64,000 bases of DNA. Source: Mesorhizobium sp. NZP2298. GTDB taxonomy: Bacteria; Pseudomonadota; Alphaproteobacteria; Rhizobiales; Rhizobiaceae. How positions within the stretch are numbered: position 1 is the first letter of the stretch; each line of letters starts with the position of its first letter. The DNA lies in NCBI RefSeq assembly GCF_013170825.1, contig NZ_CP033365.1:5406001-5470000 (forward strand), given 5' to 3'. Below the pieces are notes generated by a model that made no database searches, had not been told where the DNA came from, and was given only the letters and a program-made list of their open reading frames with translations. Of the stretch, positions 57,117 to 64,000 are shown piece after piece. The position numbers and the translations under genes were made by a program.

Positions 57117-57734
57117 ATGAGTGACACAGAGTTAACAAGCAGTGACTTTACCGAGGCGGCCGAGCCGTTTCGACTCTTTGCCGCATGGCTGGACGACGCC
57201 ACCAAGAGCGAAATCAATGATGCCAATGGCGTGGCGCTGGCTACCGTCGATGGCGAGGGCATGCCGGATGTGCGGATGGTGCTGCTCAAGGGCTTCGATG
57301 AAGGCGGCTTTGTTTTCTACACGAATTTCGAGAGCGCGAAGGGCCAGGAGATTCTTGGCAGCATGAAGGCGGCGATGTGTTTCCACTGGAAATCGCTGCG
57401 CCGCCAGGTGCGCATTCGCGGCCCGGTGGAGATCGTCAGCGACGCCGAAGCCGACGCCTATTATGGGACGCGGCCACGCGGCAGCCGCATCGGTGCCTGG
57501 GCCTCGAAACAGTCACGGCCGCTTGAAAGCCGCTTCGCGCTTGAGAAAGCGGTCGCCGAATACACGGCGCGTTATGCCATCGGCGAGATTCCGCGGCCAA
57601 AACACTGGTCGGGTTTCCGTATCGTCCCAAAGACGATCGAGTTCTGGCACGACAGGCCGTTCCGATTGCATGACCGGGTGGTCTTTTCACGCAACGCCAA
57701 GGGCGGGTGGGACAAGACGCGGCTTTATCCCTGA
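57117..57734 (+). CDS. pdxH: pyridoxamine 5'-phosphate oxidase
   Basis: FMN enzyme making pyridoxal 5'-phosphate from PNP or PMP. The 205-residue product has [34 protein letters not shown] for FMN and substrate binding, [17 protein letters not shown] and the C-terminal [17 protein letters not shown]...RLYP block of the family. The ATG at 57117 is chosen over the upstream start that reads into the divergent lipoprotein gene. It converges with the enoyl-CoA hydratase, with 6 bases between stops. Confidence 0.95.
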   Translation: MSDTELTSSDFTEAAEPFRLFAAWLDDATKSEINDANGVALATVDGEGMPDVRMVLLKGFDEGGFVFYTNFESAKGQEILGSMKAAMCFHWKSLRRQVRIRGPVEIVSDAEADAYYGTRPRGSRIGAWASKQSRPLESRFALEKAVAEYTARYAIGEIPRPKHWSGFRIVPKTIEFWHDRPFRLHDRVVFSRNAKGGWDKTRLYP

Positions 57735-57740
57735 GGCTTG

Positions 57741-58490
57741 CTACTTCTTCCTTGTCATGAACGCCGTGAGCGCCGCGCGCGCCTCATCCGACTTCAGCCG
57801 CTCGCGGAAATGCTCGCTTTCCTCGCCGATGCGCGCGACGAGGTCGTCGCGTGGGCCGCGCATGAGATCGCGCGCGATCTTCAGCGCCTGCGGCGGCTTG
57901 GCCGCGATCTGGCCGGCAGCCGACAGCACCGATGCCTCCAGCGCACCCTCCTCGACCACCTCGTAAATCAGGCCGGCGGCCTTCGCACGCCCGGCGGAAA
58001 AGCCCTCGCCAAGGCCAAGCAGCGCGAACGCGCCTTGCTGCCCCAGGACCCGCGGCGCCAACAGGCTCGATCCTGCCTCGGGCACGAGGCCAAGATCGAC
58101 GAAAGGCGTCCTGAAGACGGTGCGCGGCGTGGCGAAGGTCAGGTCGCAATGCAGGTTTATCGTGGTGCCGATGCCGACCGCGATGCCGTCGACGCCGGAG
58201 ACGATGGGTTTTTCGACCCTGGCCAGCGCCATGAGGAAATCCCAGACTTCCGTGCCGCCGTCGCCACCCGTGGCCACGACCATGAAATCGGCAAGGTCGT
58301 TGCCCGAGGAGAACGCGCCGGGCACGCCGAGGAACACATGGACGCGGATCGCCGGATCGGCGTCACCCTCGGCCAGGGTTTGCGACATCTTGGCGTACAT
58401 GGCGCGCGTCAGCGCGTTCTTCTTGTCCGGGCGATTCATGCGGATGACCTGGATGGCGCCCTGGCGCTCGACGAGGATATGGTCTGTCAC
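57741..58490 (-). CDS. enoyl-CoA hydratase/isomerase family protein
   Basis: A 249-residue crotonase-fold enzyme. The acyl-CoA oxyanion-hole segments are PGAFSSGNDLADF and GVDGIAVGIGTTINLHCDLTFA, and an acidic residue in the EAGSSLLAPRVLGQQGAF region occupies the place of the catalytic glutamate. It starts 19 bases after the acyl-CoA dehydrogenase stop on the same strand, so the two form a beta-oxidation-like pair. The specific substrate is unknown. Confidence 0.93.
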   Translation of the reverse strand: MTDHILVERQGAIQVIRMNRPDKKNALTRAMYAKMSQTLAEGDADPAIRVHVFLGVPGAFSSGNDLADFMVVATGGDGGTEVWDFLMALARVEKPIVSGVDGIAVGIGTTINLHCDLTFATPRTVFRTPFVDLGLVPEAGSSLLAPRVLGQQGAFALLGLGEGFSAGRAKAAGLIYEVVEEGALEASVLSAAGQIAAKPPQALKIARDLMRGPRDDLVARIGEESEHFRERLKSDEARAALTAFMTRKK

Positions 58491-58509
58491 AGTGCTTTCC
58501 TTGTGAACG

Positions 58510-60279
58510 TCAGGCTGAAATCAGTGTCTTGCCGGCGGCCACGAGGCTTTCCGCGCCATCGACAACACGCCCTTTCAGGGCACCCGTCTCGCCGAGCAGG
58601 TTTTCGGCAAAGAAGCGGCAAAGGCCGATGCGGCCCTGATCGGCAAGAGCGCTCCGGGCCAGATAGGCGCCGCCGGCGGCAAGCGAGATCAGCCTGAGAT
58701 AAGGCGTCGCCCCCGCCAGCACCTCCTCCGTCCAGCCGTCCGCCGACAGTTTTTGCAGAAAACGCGTCGCCTGCGTCAGATCGCCGAGTGCTGCGTCGAG
58801 CGCATCCGCGGTGCGACCGAAACCTTGCAGATCTGATGTGCGCACGGCCTTGGCGGCCACAGCCAGTTCGCCGATGAAGCCGTGCACATGCTCGCCGCCG
58901 CCGAGCGGTAGCTTGCGGGTGACCAGGTCGATCGCCTGGATGCCGTTGGTGCCCTCGTAGATCGGCGCGATGCGCGCGTCGCGGTAGAGAGCCGCCGCGC
59001 CCGTCTCCTCAATGAAGCCCATGCCGCCATGCACCTGGAGGCCGAGCGAGGCCACTTCGACGCCGACATCGGTCGAAAACGCCTTGGCCAGCGGCGTCAA
59101 AAGATTGGCACGATCACGCCAATGCGCAGCCTGGTCACCCTCCGAGACCCGCGCCATGTCGATCGCATGGGCACAGGAATAGCTGATCGCCCTCGCCGTC
59201 TGCGTCAGCGCCTTCATGGTCAAGAGATTGCGTTGCACGTCGGGGTGGTGAACGATCGGCGCCATGCCGGCGCCGGCGTAATCCGCCGCCTTGCCCTGGC
59301 GGCGCTCATTGGCATAGGCGATCGCCTTCTGGGTGGCGGTTTCCGCGACGGCGACCCCCTGCATGCCGACGGCCAGGCGGGCATTGTTCATCATGGTGAA
59401 CATGCAAGCGAGGCCCTTGTTCTCCTCGCCGATCAGCCAGCCAATGGCGCCGGGCTTGGCGCCCTGGAACCCATCGCCATAGATCATGGTGCAGGTCGGC
59501 GAGGCATGGATCCCGAGCTTGTGCTCGAGGCCGGAACAGAAGACATCGTTGCGAGCGCCGAGCGAGCCGTCGTCGCCGACCAGGAATTTCGGCACCAGGA
59601 ACAACGAGATGCCGCGCGTGCCGGACGGTGCGTCCGGCAGCCGCGCCAGCACCAGATGGATGATGTTGTCGGTGAAATCGTGCTCGCCATAGGTGATGAA
59701 GATCTTCTGGCCGAAGATGCGGTAAGTGCCGTTGCCGGCAGGCTCGGCGCGGGCGCGCAAGGCAGCGAGGTCCGAGCCCGCCTGGGGCTCGGTCAGGTTC
59801 ATCGTGCCCATCCATTCGCCGGAGACGAGCTTTTCGAGATATTTTGCCTTGAGCTCTTCCGAAGCATGCTTGTCCAGCGCTTCGACCGCGCCCATGGTCA
59901 GCGTCGGGCCGATGCCGAAGGCCATGGCGGCCGAATTCCACATTTCGAGCGCGGCGACGCCCAGCATGGTCGGCAGCGCCTGGCCACCATACTCCTCGGG
60001 CCCGGACAGTGCGTTCCAGCCGCCATCGATCCAACGGCGATAGAGCTCCTTCCAGCCGGGCGGTGTGGTAACGGCAGCGTCCTTCAGCATAGCACCGTGT
60101 TCGTCGCCGATCTTGTAGAGGGGGGCCACTTCCTCGGTGGCGAAACGGCCTGCTTCGCCAAGGACGGCATCGACCAGATCCTCGCTGAGATCGCCAAATA
60201 CGCCGGCATCGAGCCCCTGCTTGAGCCCAGCCACGTGCTTCAGCGTAAAGGCGATATCCTCTACCGGTGCCCGATACAT
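58510..60279 (-). CDS. acyl-CoA dehydrogenase with C-terminal extension (DmdC/long ACAD type)
   Basis: A 589-residue FAD-dependent acyl-CoA dehydrogenase, about 200 residues longer than the basic family. Features: MNLTEPQAGSDLAALRARAEP for FAD, KIFITYGEHDFTDNIIHLVLARL, and the catalytic glutamate in YEGTNGIQAIDLV. The C-terminal extra domain matches the large acyl-CoA dehydrogenases that include 3-methylmercaptopropionyl-CoA dehydrogenase DmdC, although without genes for other DMSP steps this cannot be assigned. It precedes the enoyl-CoA hydratase. Confidence 0.93.
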   Translation of the reverse strand: MYRAPVEDIAFTLKHVAGLKQGLDAGVFGDLSEDLVDAVLGEAGRFATEEVAPLYKIGDEHGAMLKDAAVTTPPGWKELYRRWIDGGWNALSGPEEYGGQALPTMLGVAALEMWNSAAMAFGIGPTLTMGAVEALDKHASEELKAKYLEKLVSGEWMGTMNLTEPQAGSDLAALRARAEPAGNGTYRIFGQKIFITYGEHDFTDNIIHLVLARLPDAPSGTRGISLFLVPKFLVGDDGSLGARNDVFCSGLEHKLGIHASPTCTMIYGDGFQGAKPGAIGWLIGEENKGLACMFTMMNNARLAVGMQGVAVAETATQKAIAYANERRQGKAADYAGAGMAPIVHHPDVQRNLLTMKALTQTARAISYSCAHAIDMARVSEGDQAAHWRDRANLLTPLAKAFSTDVGVEVASLGLQVHGGMGFIEETGAAALYRDARIAPIYEGTNGIQAIDLVTRKLPLGGGEHVHGFIGELAVAAKAVRTSDLQGFGRTADALDAALGDLTQATRFLQKLSADGWTEEVLAGATPYLRLISLAAGGAYLARSALADQGRIGLCRFFAENLLGETGALKGRVVDGAESLVAAGKTLISA

Positions 60280-60492
60280 GCCGCTCGATCCTCCTGATGC
60301 ATCGGCCTCGCCGACCCTAGAGCCAGTTCCGGCGCAAAACCATCCGCCTTTGGGCCGTCTCCCATCTTCTTTTTACGTAAACGTCAAAATTTGTCACGCG
60401 GATTTTGCAATCACGCTGGCCTGTATTAAATTCTGTCGAAGCCGGATCAAGTCGACCGGCGACGGACCAGAACCAGCCGACCGGAACATCTC
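60280..60492. other. intergenic region before the small Cys-rich gene
   Basis: About 210 bases between the divergent acyl-CoA dehydrogenase start (60279) and the small gene at 60493. No gene is supported. It probably holds promoters for both directions, but I cannot place boxes. Confidence 0.35.
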
Positions 60493-60729
60493 ATGCTCGC
60501 CAGACCCGACGCCTACCGCTGCATCGAATGCGGCCTGCCCTATCGCGCACCGGGATTCTGGTACCATGAGGGCAGAGTGGAACATGGTGCGGCCTACTGG
60601 TCGGATCGCGGCATATTGTGCTCGCCGCAATGCTCGCTGGCCCACCACCGCAAACGCGCCGCCGAAGGCACGCTGCGGCAGGAGCCCGCGCCCGACCCGT
60701 TTGAATTTCCGCCAAGCATCCGGCGCTAA
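60493..60729 (+). CDS. small Cys-containing hypothetical protein
   Basis: A 78-residue protein that is not secreted. It has paired cysteines in YRCIECGLPYRAP and ILCSPQCSLAHHRKR, which suggests a small zinc ribbon or treble-clef fold. GGAA lies upstream of the ATG. I recognise no family; the codon usage and the plausible zinc site support a real gene. Confidence 0.65.
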   Translation: MLARPDAYRCIECGLPYRAPGFWYHEGRVEHGAAYWSDRGILCSPQCSLAHHRKRAAEGTLRQEPAPDPFEFPPSIRR

Positions 60730-60795
60730 CCGAATAGTCGCCCGCCGAGCATCTTGCGTTGCCGGCGACGGAAATGACCATCCTGTCGTCTATGT

Positions 60796-61902
60796 TCAGA
60801 AGGCGATCTTTACGCCCAGCTTGCCACTGACGGTTGAACTGTCTTGGGACCACTTGCCCCGGATCTCACTGCTGACGGTGGTCGATTGGGACATTTTCAG
60901 ATTGAAGCCTGCCGACACCGCCGCCGAGAAGTCCGCATCTTCGAAGCTACTTTCGATTCCGGATACGCTCGCGGTGTTTGAATAGCCGAAGCGCTGCTGC
61001 AGATCGGCTCGCGCATAAGGGCTGATCACCATACCGTTTCCGAGTTGATAATCGGCATAAACTCCGGGCTCGAACTTGATTGCGCCAAATGACAGGCGGC
61101 TTTTTCCGTACGAAACACCAGAGCTGTCCGTGTATTCGTCGCCGGTGAAACTAACACCAAGCAATCCACCACGCAGATCGAAGCGCACCCGATCGGTCAA
61201 GTTGAAGATGTGGCCGATCGACCCCGTCACGGCGTAGCCTTGTGTGTCATACGTGCCGGAGCCGAGGCCCGTGCTTTCGACATCGGTGTTGCCGAGGAAG
61301 GCCGATGCAGCCACGAGCATATAGCTGGTGCCGCGACGATAGAGCCCATAACCGCCGAACATACCGCTTCTGTTGGTGGCTTCGCCGTTGGGAGGAAAGA
61401 AACCGAGCGCATTGGCGTCTACGTTGGCCGAAGCATAGCCGCCAAACAGCCCCAGGTTTAGTCCGTGCTCATTGTCGAAACCGAAGTGCTTTGCAGCGTT
61501 GAAGTCCACGCTGACCGCGGCGGAAAATTCGTCAACGTCGAAATCCGGTCCGGTGATCACGGTCGGTCCCTGTGAAATCGTGAAGCCGTCGTGCTTCGTG
61601 TGCGCCAACTGGCCCGAAGCGAAGACGCCGAACGGCGTCGACAAAGCCTGCGGGGGTCCGTTCGCAAGGCCGACATCTGACTCGATTGCGTTATCGACAA
61701 CGCCCAGAAGCGCATCCAGGGACGTGTCGACAACCGCGCCATTGGCTATGCCGTTGAGATAGCACTGCCCTGACAGAACAGTTCCCTCGCCAACGAAGAT
61801 GCAGGCGGCGGCCTTCGAAGGCAGGAGGACGACCATAGCACCGATCGAGAGCGCAATCGCGTTGACCGGGTCAAAATGCCATTTCTTTGCTGTCATTGTC
61901 AT
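60796..61902 (-). CDS. outer-membrane beta-barrel (autotransporter-domain) protein
   Basis: A 368-residue protein with a signal peptide (to about KAAA) and a C-terminal barrel of alternating hydrophobic strands, such as LGLFGGYASANVDAN, YGLYRRGTSYMLVAASAFLG and VYADYQLGNGMVISPYARADL, ending in phenylalanine (GKLGVKIAF) as outer-membrane barrels do. Before the barrel is only a short region (residues 30-110), so it is not a full autotransporter with a long passenger. GAGGGG precedes the ATG. It is divergent from the caspase gene. Confidence 0.85.
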   Translation of the reverse strand: MTMTAKKWHFDPVNAIALSIGAMVVLLPSKAAACIFVGEGTVLSGQCYLNGIANGAVVDTSLDALLGVVDNAIESDVGLANGPPQALSTPFGVFASGQLAHTKHDGFTISQGPTVITGPDFDVDEFSAAVSVDFNAAKHFGFDNEHGLNLGLFGGYASANVDANALGFFPPNGEATNRSGMFGGYGLYRRGTSYMLVAASAFLGNTDVESTGLGSGTYDTQGYAVTGSIGHIFNLTDRVRFDLRGGLLGVSFTGDEYTDSSGVSYGKSRLSFGAIKFEPGVYADYQLGNGMVISPYARADLQQRFGYSNTASVSGIESSFEDADFSAAVSAGFNLKMSQSTTVSSEIRGKWSQDSSTVSGKLGVKIAF

Positions 61903-62325
61903 TTCCCCTCTTTATTACAAGTAAGACAATAATAATCAGGGATGCAATTCGCCGGCGATATTCAAAATATCCGTCCGGCTTCAGCGCGCGCGCTCAACAT
62001 ACTGCGACTGCACTATAAGGACTATAACATGTTATGCCCTGGGAAGATATGGTTTCGAATGTCGAATCGGTTTCCGCGTGCCGGCGCGGCTGCAGTCCTT
62101 GCCAAGCGAACCTTTTGAAGCGCGTGTAAGAGGATGTTTCGCGCCGCCCCGCTCGGCCTCTCAAACGCGGGTCGCGAGACCCTCGCCCTTTCTTTGAGGC
62201 GGTTTGTGATGTAAAATTCAATGGTCTTCGGAGATACGGGTTCCGGCGTCCGAGGGGGGCGGCGCATCAGCCGGACGGACACTTCGACGGCGCGAACGTT
62301 GTCGCAGCTGAAACGAGCCCGTGAC
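61903..62325. promoter_or_regulatory. divergent regulatory region with palindrome ATAACATGTTAT
   Basis: A 423-base gap between the barrel gene and the caspase gene, AT-richer than the surroundings near 61910-61970. A perfect 12-base palindrome, ATAACATGTTAT, is at 62024-62035, preceded by ACTATAAGGACTATAAC, a near direct repeat. Such a palindrome may bind a dimeric regulator. No gene is supported in this stretch, though an open frame to 62221 continues into the caspase frame. Confidence 0.5.
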
Positions 62326-63768
62326 ATGACCTACAGTCTCTTCCGGCACTTTGCTGCAGTTCTGCTGGTCGTATTTTTCGGTTCGATGGGTGCCCAAGCC
62401 GCGGTCGAGGAAGTGCTTGCGTCAAAGCCAAGCAAGCGGCTTGCAATCGTCATTGGCAATTCGCATTACCAAAGCGCCCGCCTTCAACATTTGACCAATG
62501 CGGTAAACGACGCCACACAACTCTCCGAAAGTCTGAAAAGGCTGAATTTCGACGTGGTGACGGGGCTCGACCTTTCGTCGGACGGTTTTGCCAAGCTCTT
62601 TGACAGGGCCGACAGCAAACTCGCAACCGCCAGCGCCGTGGTGATCTTCTACGCCGGTCACGGCGTTCAGTTGCAGGGAGAGAACTATCTCCTGCCCGTC
62701 GATACACCCGATCCTGAAACCCTGGAAAAACTGACCGCGGGCGCGATCAGGCTAAACGACGTGATCGCAAAGTTTTCCAACCGGGAGAGGCAGACGTTTA
62801 TCTTTCTTGACGCTTGCCGCAACAACCCGGTCGGCAAAGGCGCCAGCGTCATGGATGGCCTTGCCCAGGTGGAAGTGGGCGAAAACACGTTTGTCGCCTT
62901 CGCGACCCAGCCAGGCAACATCACGGCCGATGGCTCGGGAGACAACAGCCCCTTCACCACAGCCCTGTTGAGGAACGTTGAGATTCCCGGACTCAGCATC
63001 TCGGATATGATGATCCGCGTTCGCAACGAGACCGAGGCACTCACCGCAGGTCGTCAGGTTCCATGGGACCAGTCGAACCTTCGTGAGCAATTCTATTTCA
63101 CCGAGCAACAAGAGCTCGACCCGGCTCAGTTGAGCGCTAGCCTGTCTCGCATTCTGTCGGACCCGGCCGCCAAGAAAAAACTGCAGGTCGAGCTTGCCTC
63201 CAATGACCTACAGACCGCCGTGCTTATCGTGGGACAAACATTGCGATCGGCCGAGATTTCAGCCCCGCCCGGCGCTCCACCGGAACCGGCAGGTACGCAG
63301 CTTGCCAGCCTTGAAGGAGCCCGGCAAAGCGTAGTTTCCGGTCTCGAGACATTGATCGTCGGCACGTCGGCCGATGAGCCGGGCCCTGCGAAAGCGACCG
63401 ACCTAGCACGCAACATCCAGACGGAATTGCGCCGCTTGGGCTGCTATCGCATGACGGTTGATGGGGATTGGGGCAAGCACTCGGTCCAAGCTCTCAACAA
63501 CTACTACAAGAACACCAGGCGGGCCGCATCGGGGACCGAGCCAACGGTTGAACTTCTGGGCGATCTCTTCTTGCACTCCGGCCGTGTCTGCAAGGATCCG
63601 GTCATCGTGAAGGTCAAGCCGGCGAAGGTCGCGTCGGACGCCGCTCCGCCGCGCAAAAAGGGAGCGGCGAGCCGAAAGACCTCCACGCCCTCACGTTCGC
63701 CATCGTCGCGTCCCGCCGCTCCCCCTCCCGACATCAGTGGCGGAATTGGGATTGGCGGTGTGTTCTAA
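62326..63768 (+). CDS. caspase-family (peptidase C14) secreted protein with intact catalytic dyad
   Basis: A 480-residue exported protein: signal peptide (to about AQAA), caspase p20-like domain from SKRLAIVIGNSHYQ, with the catalytic His112 in FYAGHGVQLQGENY and Cys164 in FIFLDACRNNPVG. A middle region and then a peptidoglycan-binding-like segment, IQTELRRLGCYRMTVDGDWG, near residues 370-420 precede a Lys/Ser/Pro-rich tail (PPRKKGAASRKTSTPSRS). Prokaryotic relatives cleave after Arg or Lys and usually need calcium; targets here are unknown. The ATG at 62326 opens MTYSLFRHF; the frame is open upstream, so the start has some uncertainty. Confidence 0.9.
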   Translation: MTYSLFRHFAAVLLVVFFGSMGAQAAVEEVLASKPSKRLAIVIGNSHYQSARLQHLTNAVNDATQLSESLKRLNFDVVTGLDLSSDGFAKLFDRADSKLATASAVVIFYAGHGVQLQGENYLLPVDTPDPETLEKLTAGAIRLNDVIAKFSNRERQTFIFLDACRNNPVGKGASVMDGLAQVEVGENTFVAFATQPGNITADGSGDNSPFTTALLRNVEIPGLSISDMMIRVRNETEALTAGRQVPWDQSNLREQFYFTEQQELDPAQLSASLSRILSDPAAKKKLQVELASNDLQTAVLIVGQTLRSAEISAPPGAPPEPAGTQLASLEGARQSVVSGLETLIVGTSADEPGPAKATDLARNIQTELRRLGCYRMTVDGDWGKHSVQALNNYYKNTRRAASGTEPTVELLGDLFLHSGRVCKDPVIVKVKPAKVASDAAPPRKKGAASRKTSTPSRSPSSRPAAPPPDISGGIGIGGVF

Positions 63769-63854
63769 CCTGGCACAGGCTGCCCCGGCATCGAGAAGCA
63801 TTCCTTAACCATGACGGTTCAGGATTTGCCTTTGATCAACGGGGATTCCCTGTT

Positions 63855-64000
63855 TTGAAATTGCAAAGGCGTTTCCATCGCCGTTCAAAGAGCGCTGTGC
63901 CAACGCTCGCCAAACCCTTTTTCCCTGGGCATGCCGCTTCTCTAAAACCTCTGTATATTTCCTGGCGACACGCACTGACGCCTCTGGCTTTCGCGGCGAC
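63855..64000 (+). CDS. possible start of a gene cut by the window edge
   Basis: A frame beginning TTG at 63855 stays open to the end of the window, encoding LKLQRRFHRRSKSAVPTLAK, a basic stretch followed by a hydrophobic segment that could be a signal peptide (LTPLAFAA). A GGGGA lies 9 bases upstream. This is too short to be sure that it is coding. Confidence 0.25.
   Translation, partial: MKLQRRFHRRSKSAVPTLAKPFFPGHAASLKPLYISWRHALTPLAFAA

Overview
The window looks like a chromosomal segment of an alphaproteobacterium of the order Rhizobiales, most likely Mesorhizobium or a close relative. This is inferred from gene content and order, not from a database search. The evidence is high GC, very dense coding on both strands, a CcrM-type DNA methyltransferase, the aa3 cytochrome oxidase cluster in its rhizobial order (ctaC-ctaD-ctaB-coxF-ctaG-ctaE-DUF983-surf1-ispH-thrB-rnhA), an IalB-family protein, a FabI with Y-x6-K, and a B12 riboswitch in front of bluB. 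I saw no rRNA, tRNA, CRISPR array, insertion sequence or phage gene.

Layout. 1-3.3 kb: a LysR regulator (cut by the left edge) divergent from a Tat-exported, solitary family-5 ABC substrate-binding protein with its own terminator, then a VanZ-like membrane protein. 3.3-12.2 kb: genome maintenance genes (smc, a DsbA-like thiol protein, a DciA-like DUF721 protein, mutY, ccrM) and two HAD hydrolases. 12.2-19.2 kb: a lipoprotein divergent from the tight operon thrC - M16 protease - GNAT acetyltransferase - PAS/GGDEF/EAL protein. 19.3-25.1 kb: yqgE, a DsbD-N-domain protein, a peroxiredoxin, a DUF2938 protein, a histidine-phosphatase-like protein with an altered motif, rnhA, thrB and ispH. 25.2-32.3 kb: the cytochrome oxidase locus on the minus strand, with structural genes, haem-O synthase, copper chaperone and SURF1, plus an L,D-transpeptidase. 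32.6-36.4 kb: ialB-like, tldD, a sirtuin and a secreted transglutaminase-like protein. 36.6-44.3 kb: a PsiF-like protein, a secreted caspase-fold protein that has lost its catalytic dyad, a TrmA/RlmD-type methyltransferase, and tlyA and dxs with two small genes between them. 44.4-49.1 kb: pirin, DUF2277, xseB, a deacetylase-like hydrolase, then the cobalamin riboswitch-bluB unit converging on a membrane protein. 49.2-53.6 kb: a TetR-MFS pair with three identical-arm operators, ribB fused to a degenerate GTP cyclohydrolase II domain, and aroC. 53.7-60.3 kb: DUF1344, a phosphoglycerate-mutase-like protein, fabI, a dnaJ-type gene broken by an in-frame TAA, a surface-antigen-like lipoprotein, pdxH, an enoyl-CoA hydratase and an acyl-CoA dehydrogenase. 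60.5-64 kb: a small Cys-rich protein, an outer-membrane beta-barrel, a divergent caspase with intact His/Cys, and an open frame running off the right edge.

Functional themes. The respiratory block holds the three core aa3 oxidase subunits and several haem and copper assembly factors. The genes thrC, thrB, aroC, dxs, ispH, pdxH, ribB and bluB supply amino acids, isoprenoids and cofactors. The most interesting items are the contrast between one catalytically intact and one apparently dead caspase-like secreted protein, the triple palindromic operator of the TetR/MFS pair, the bluB control region with two extra strong hairpins and a C-terminal extension that overlaps the opposing gene, the nonsense codon in the dnaJ-type gene, and several domains that have lost catalytic or metal-binding motifs (GTP cyclohydrolase II, GGDEF, RHG phosphatase).
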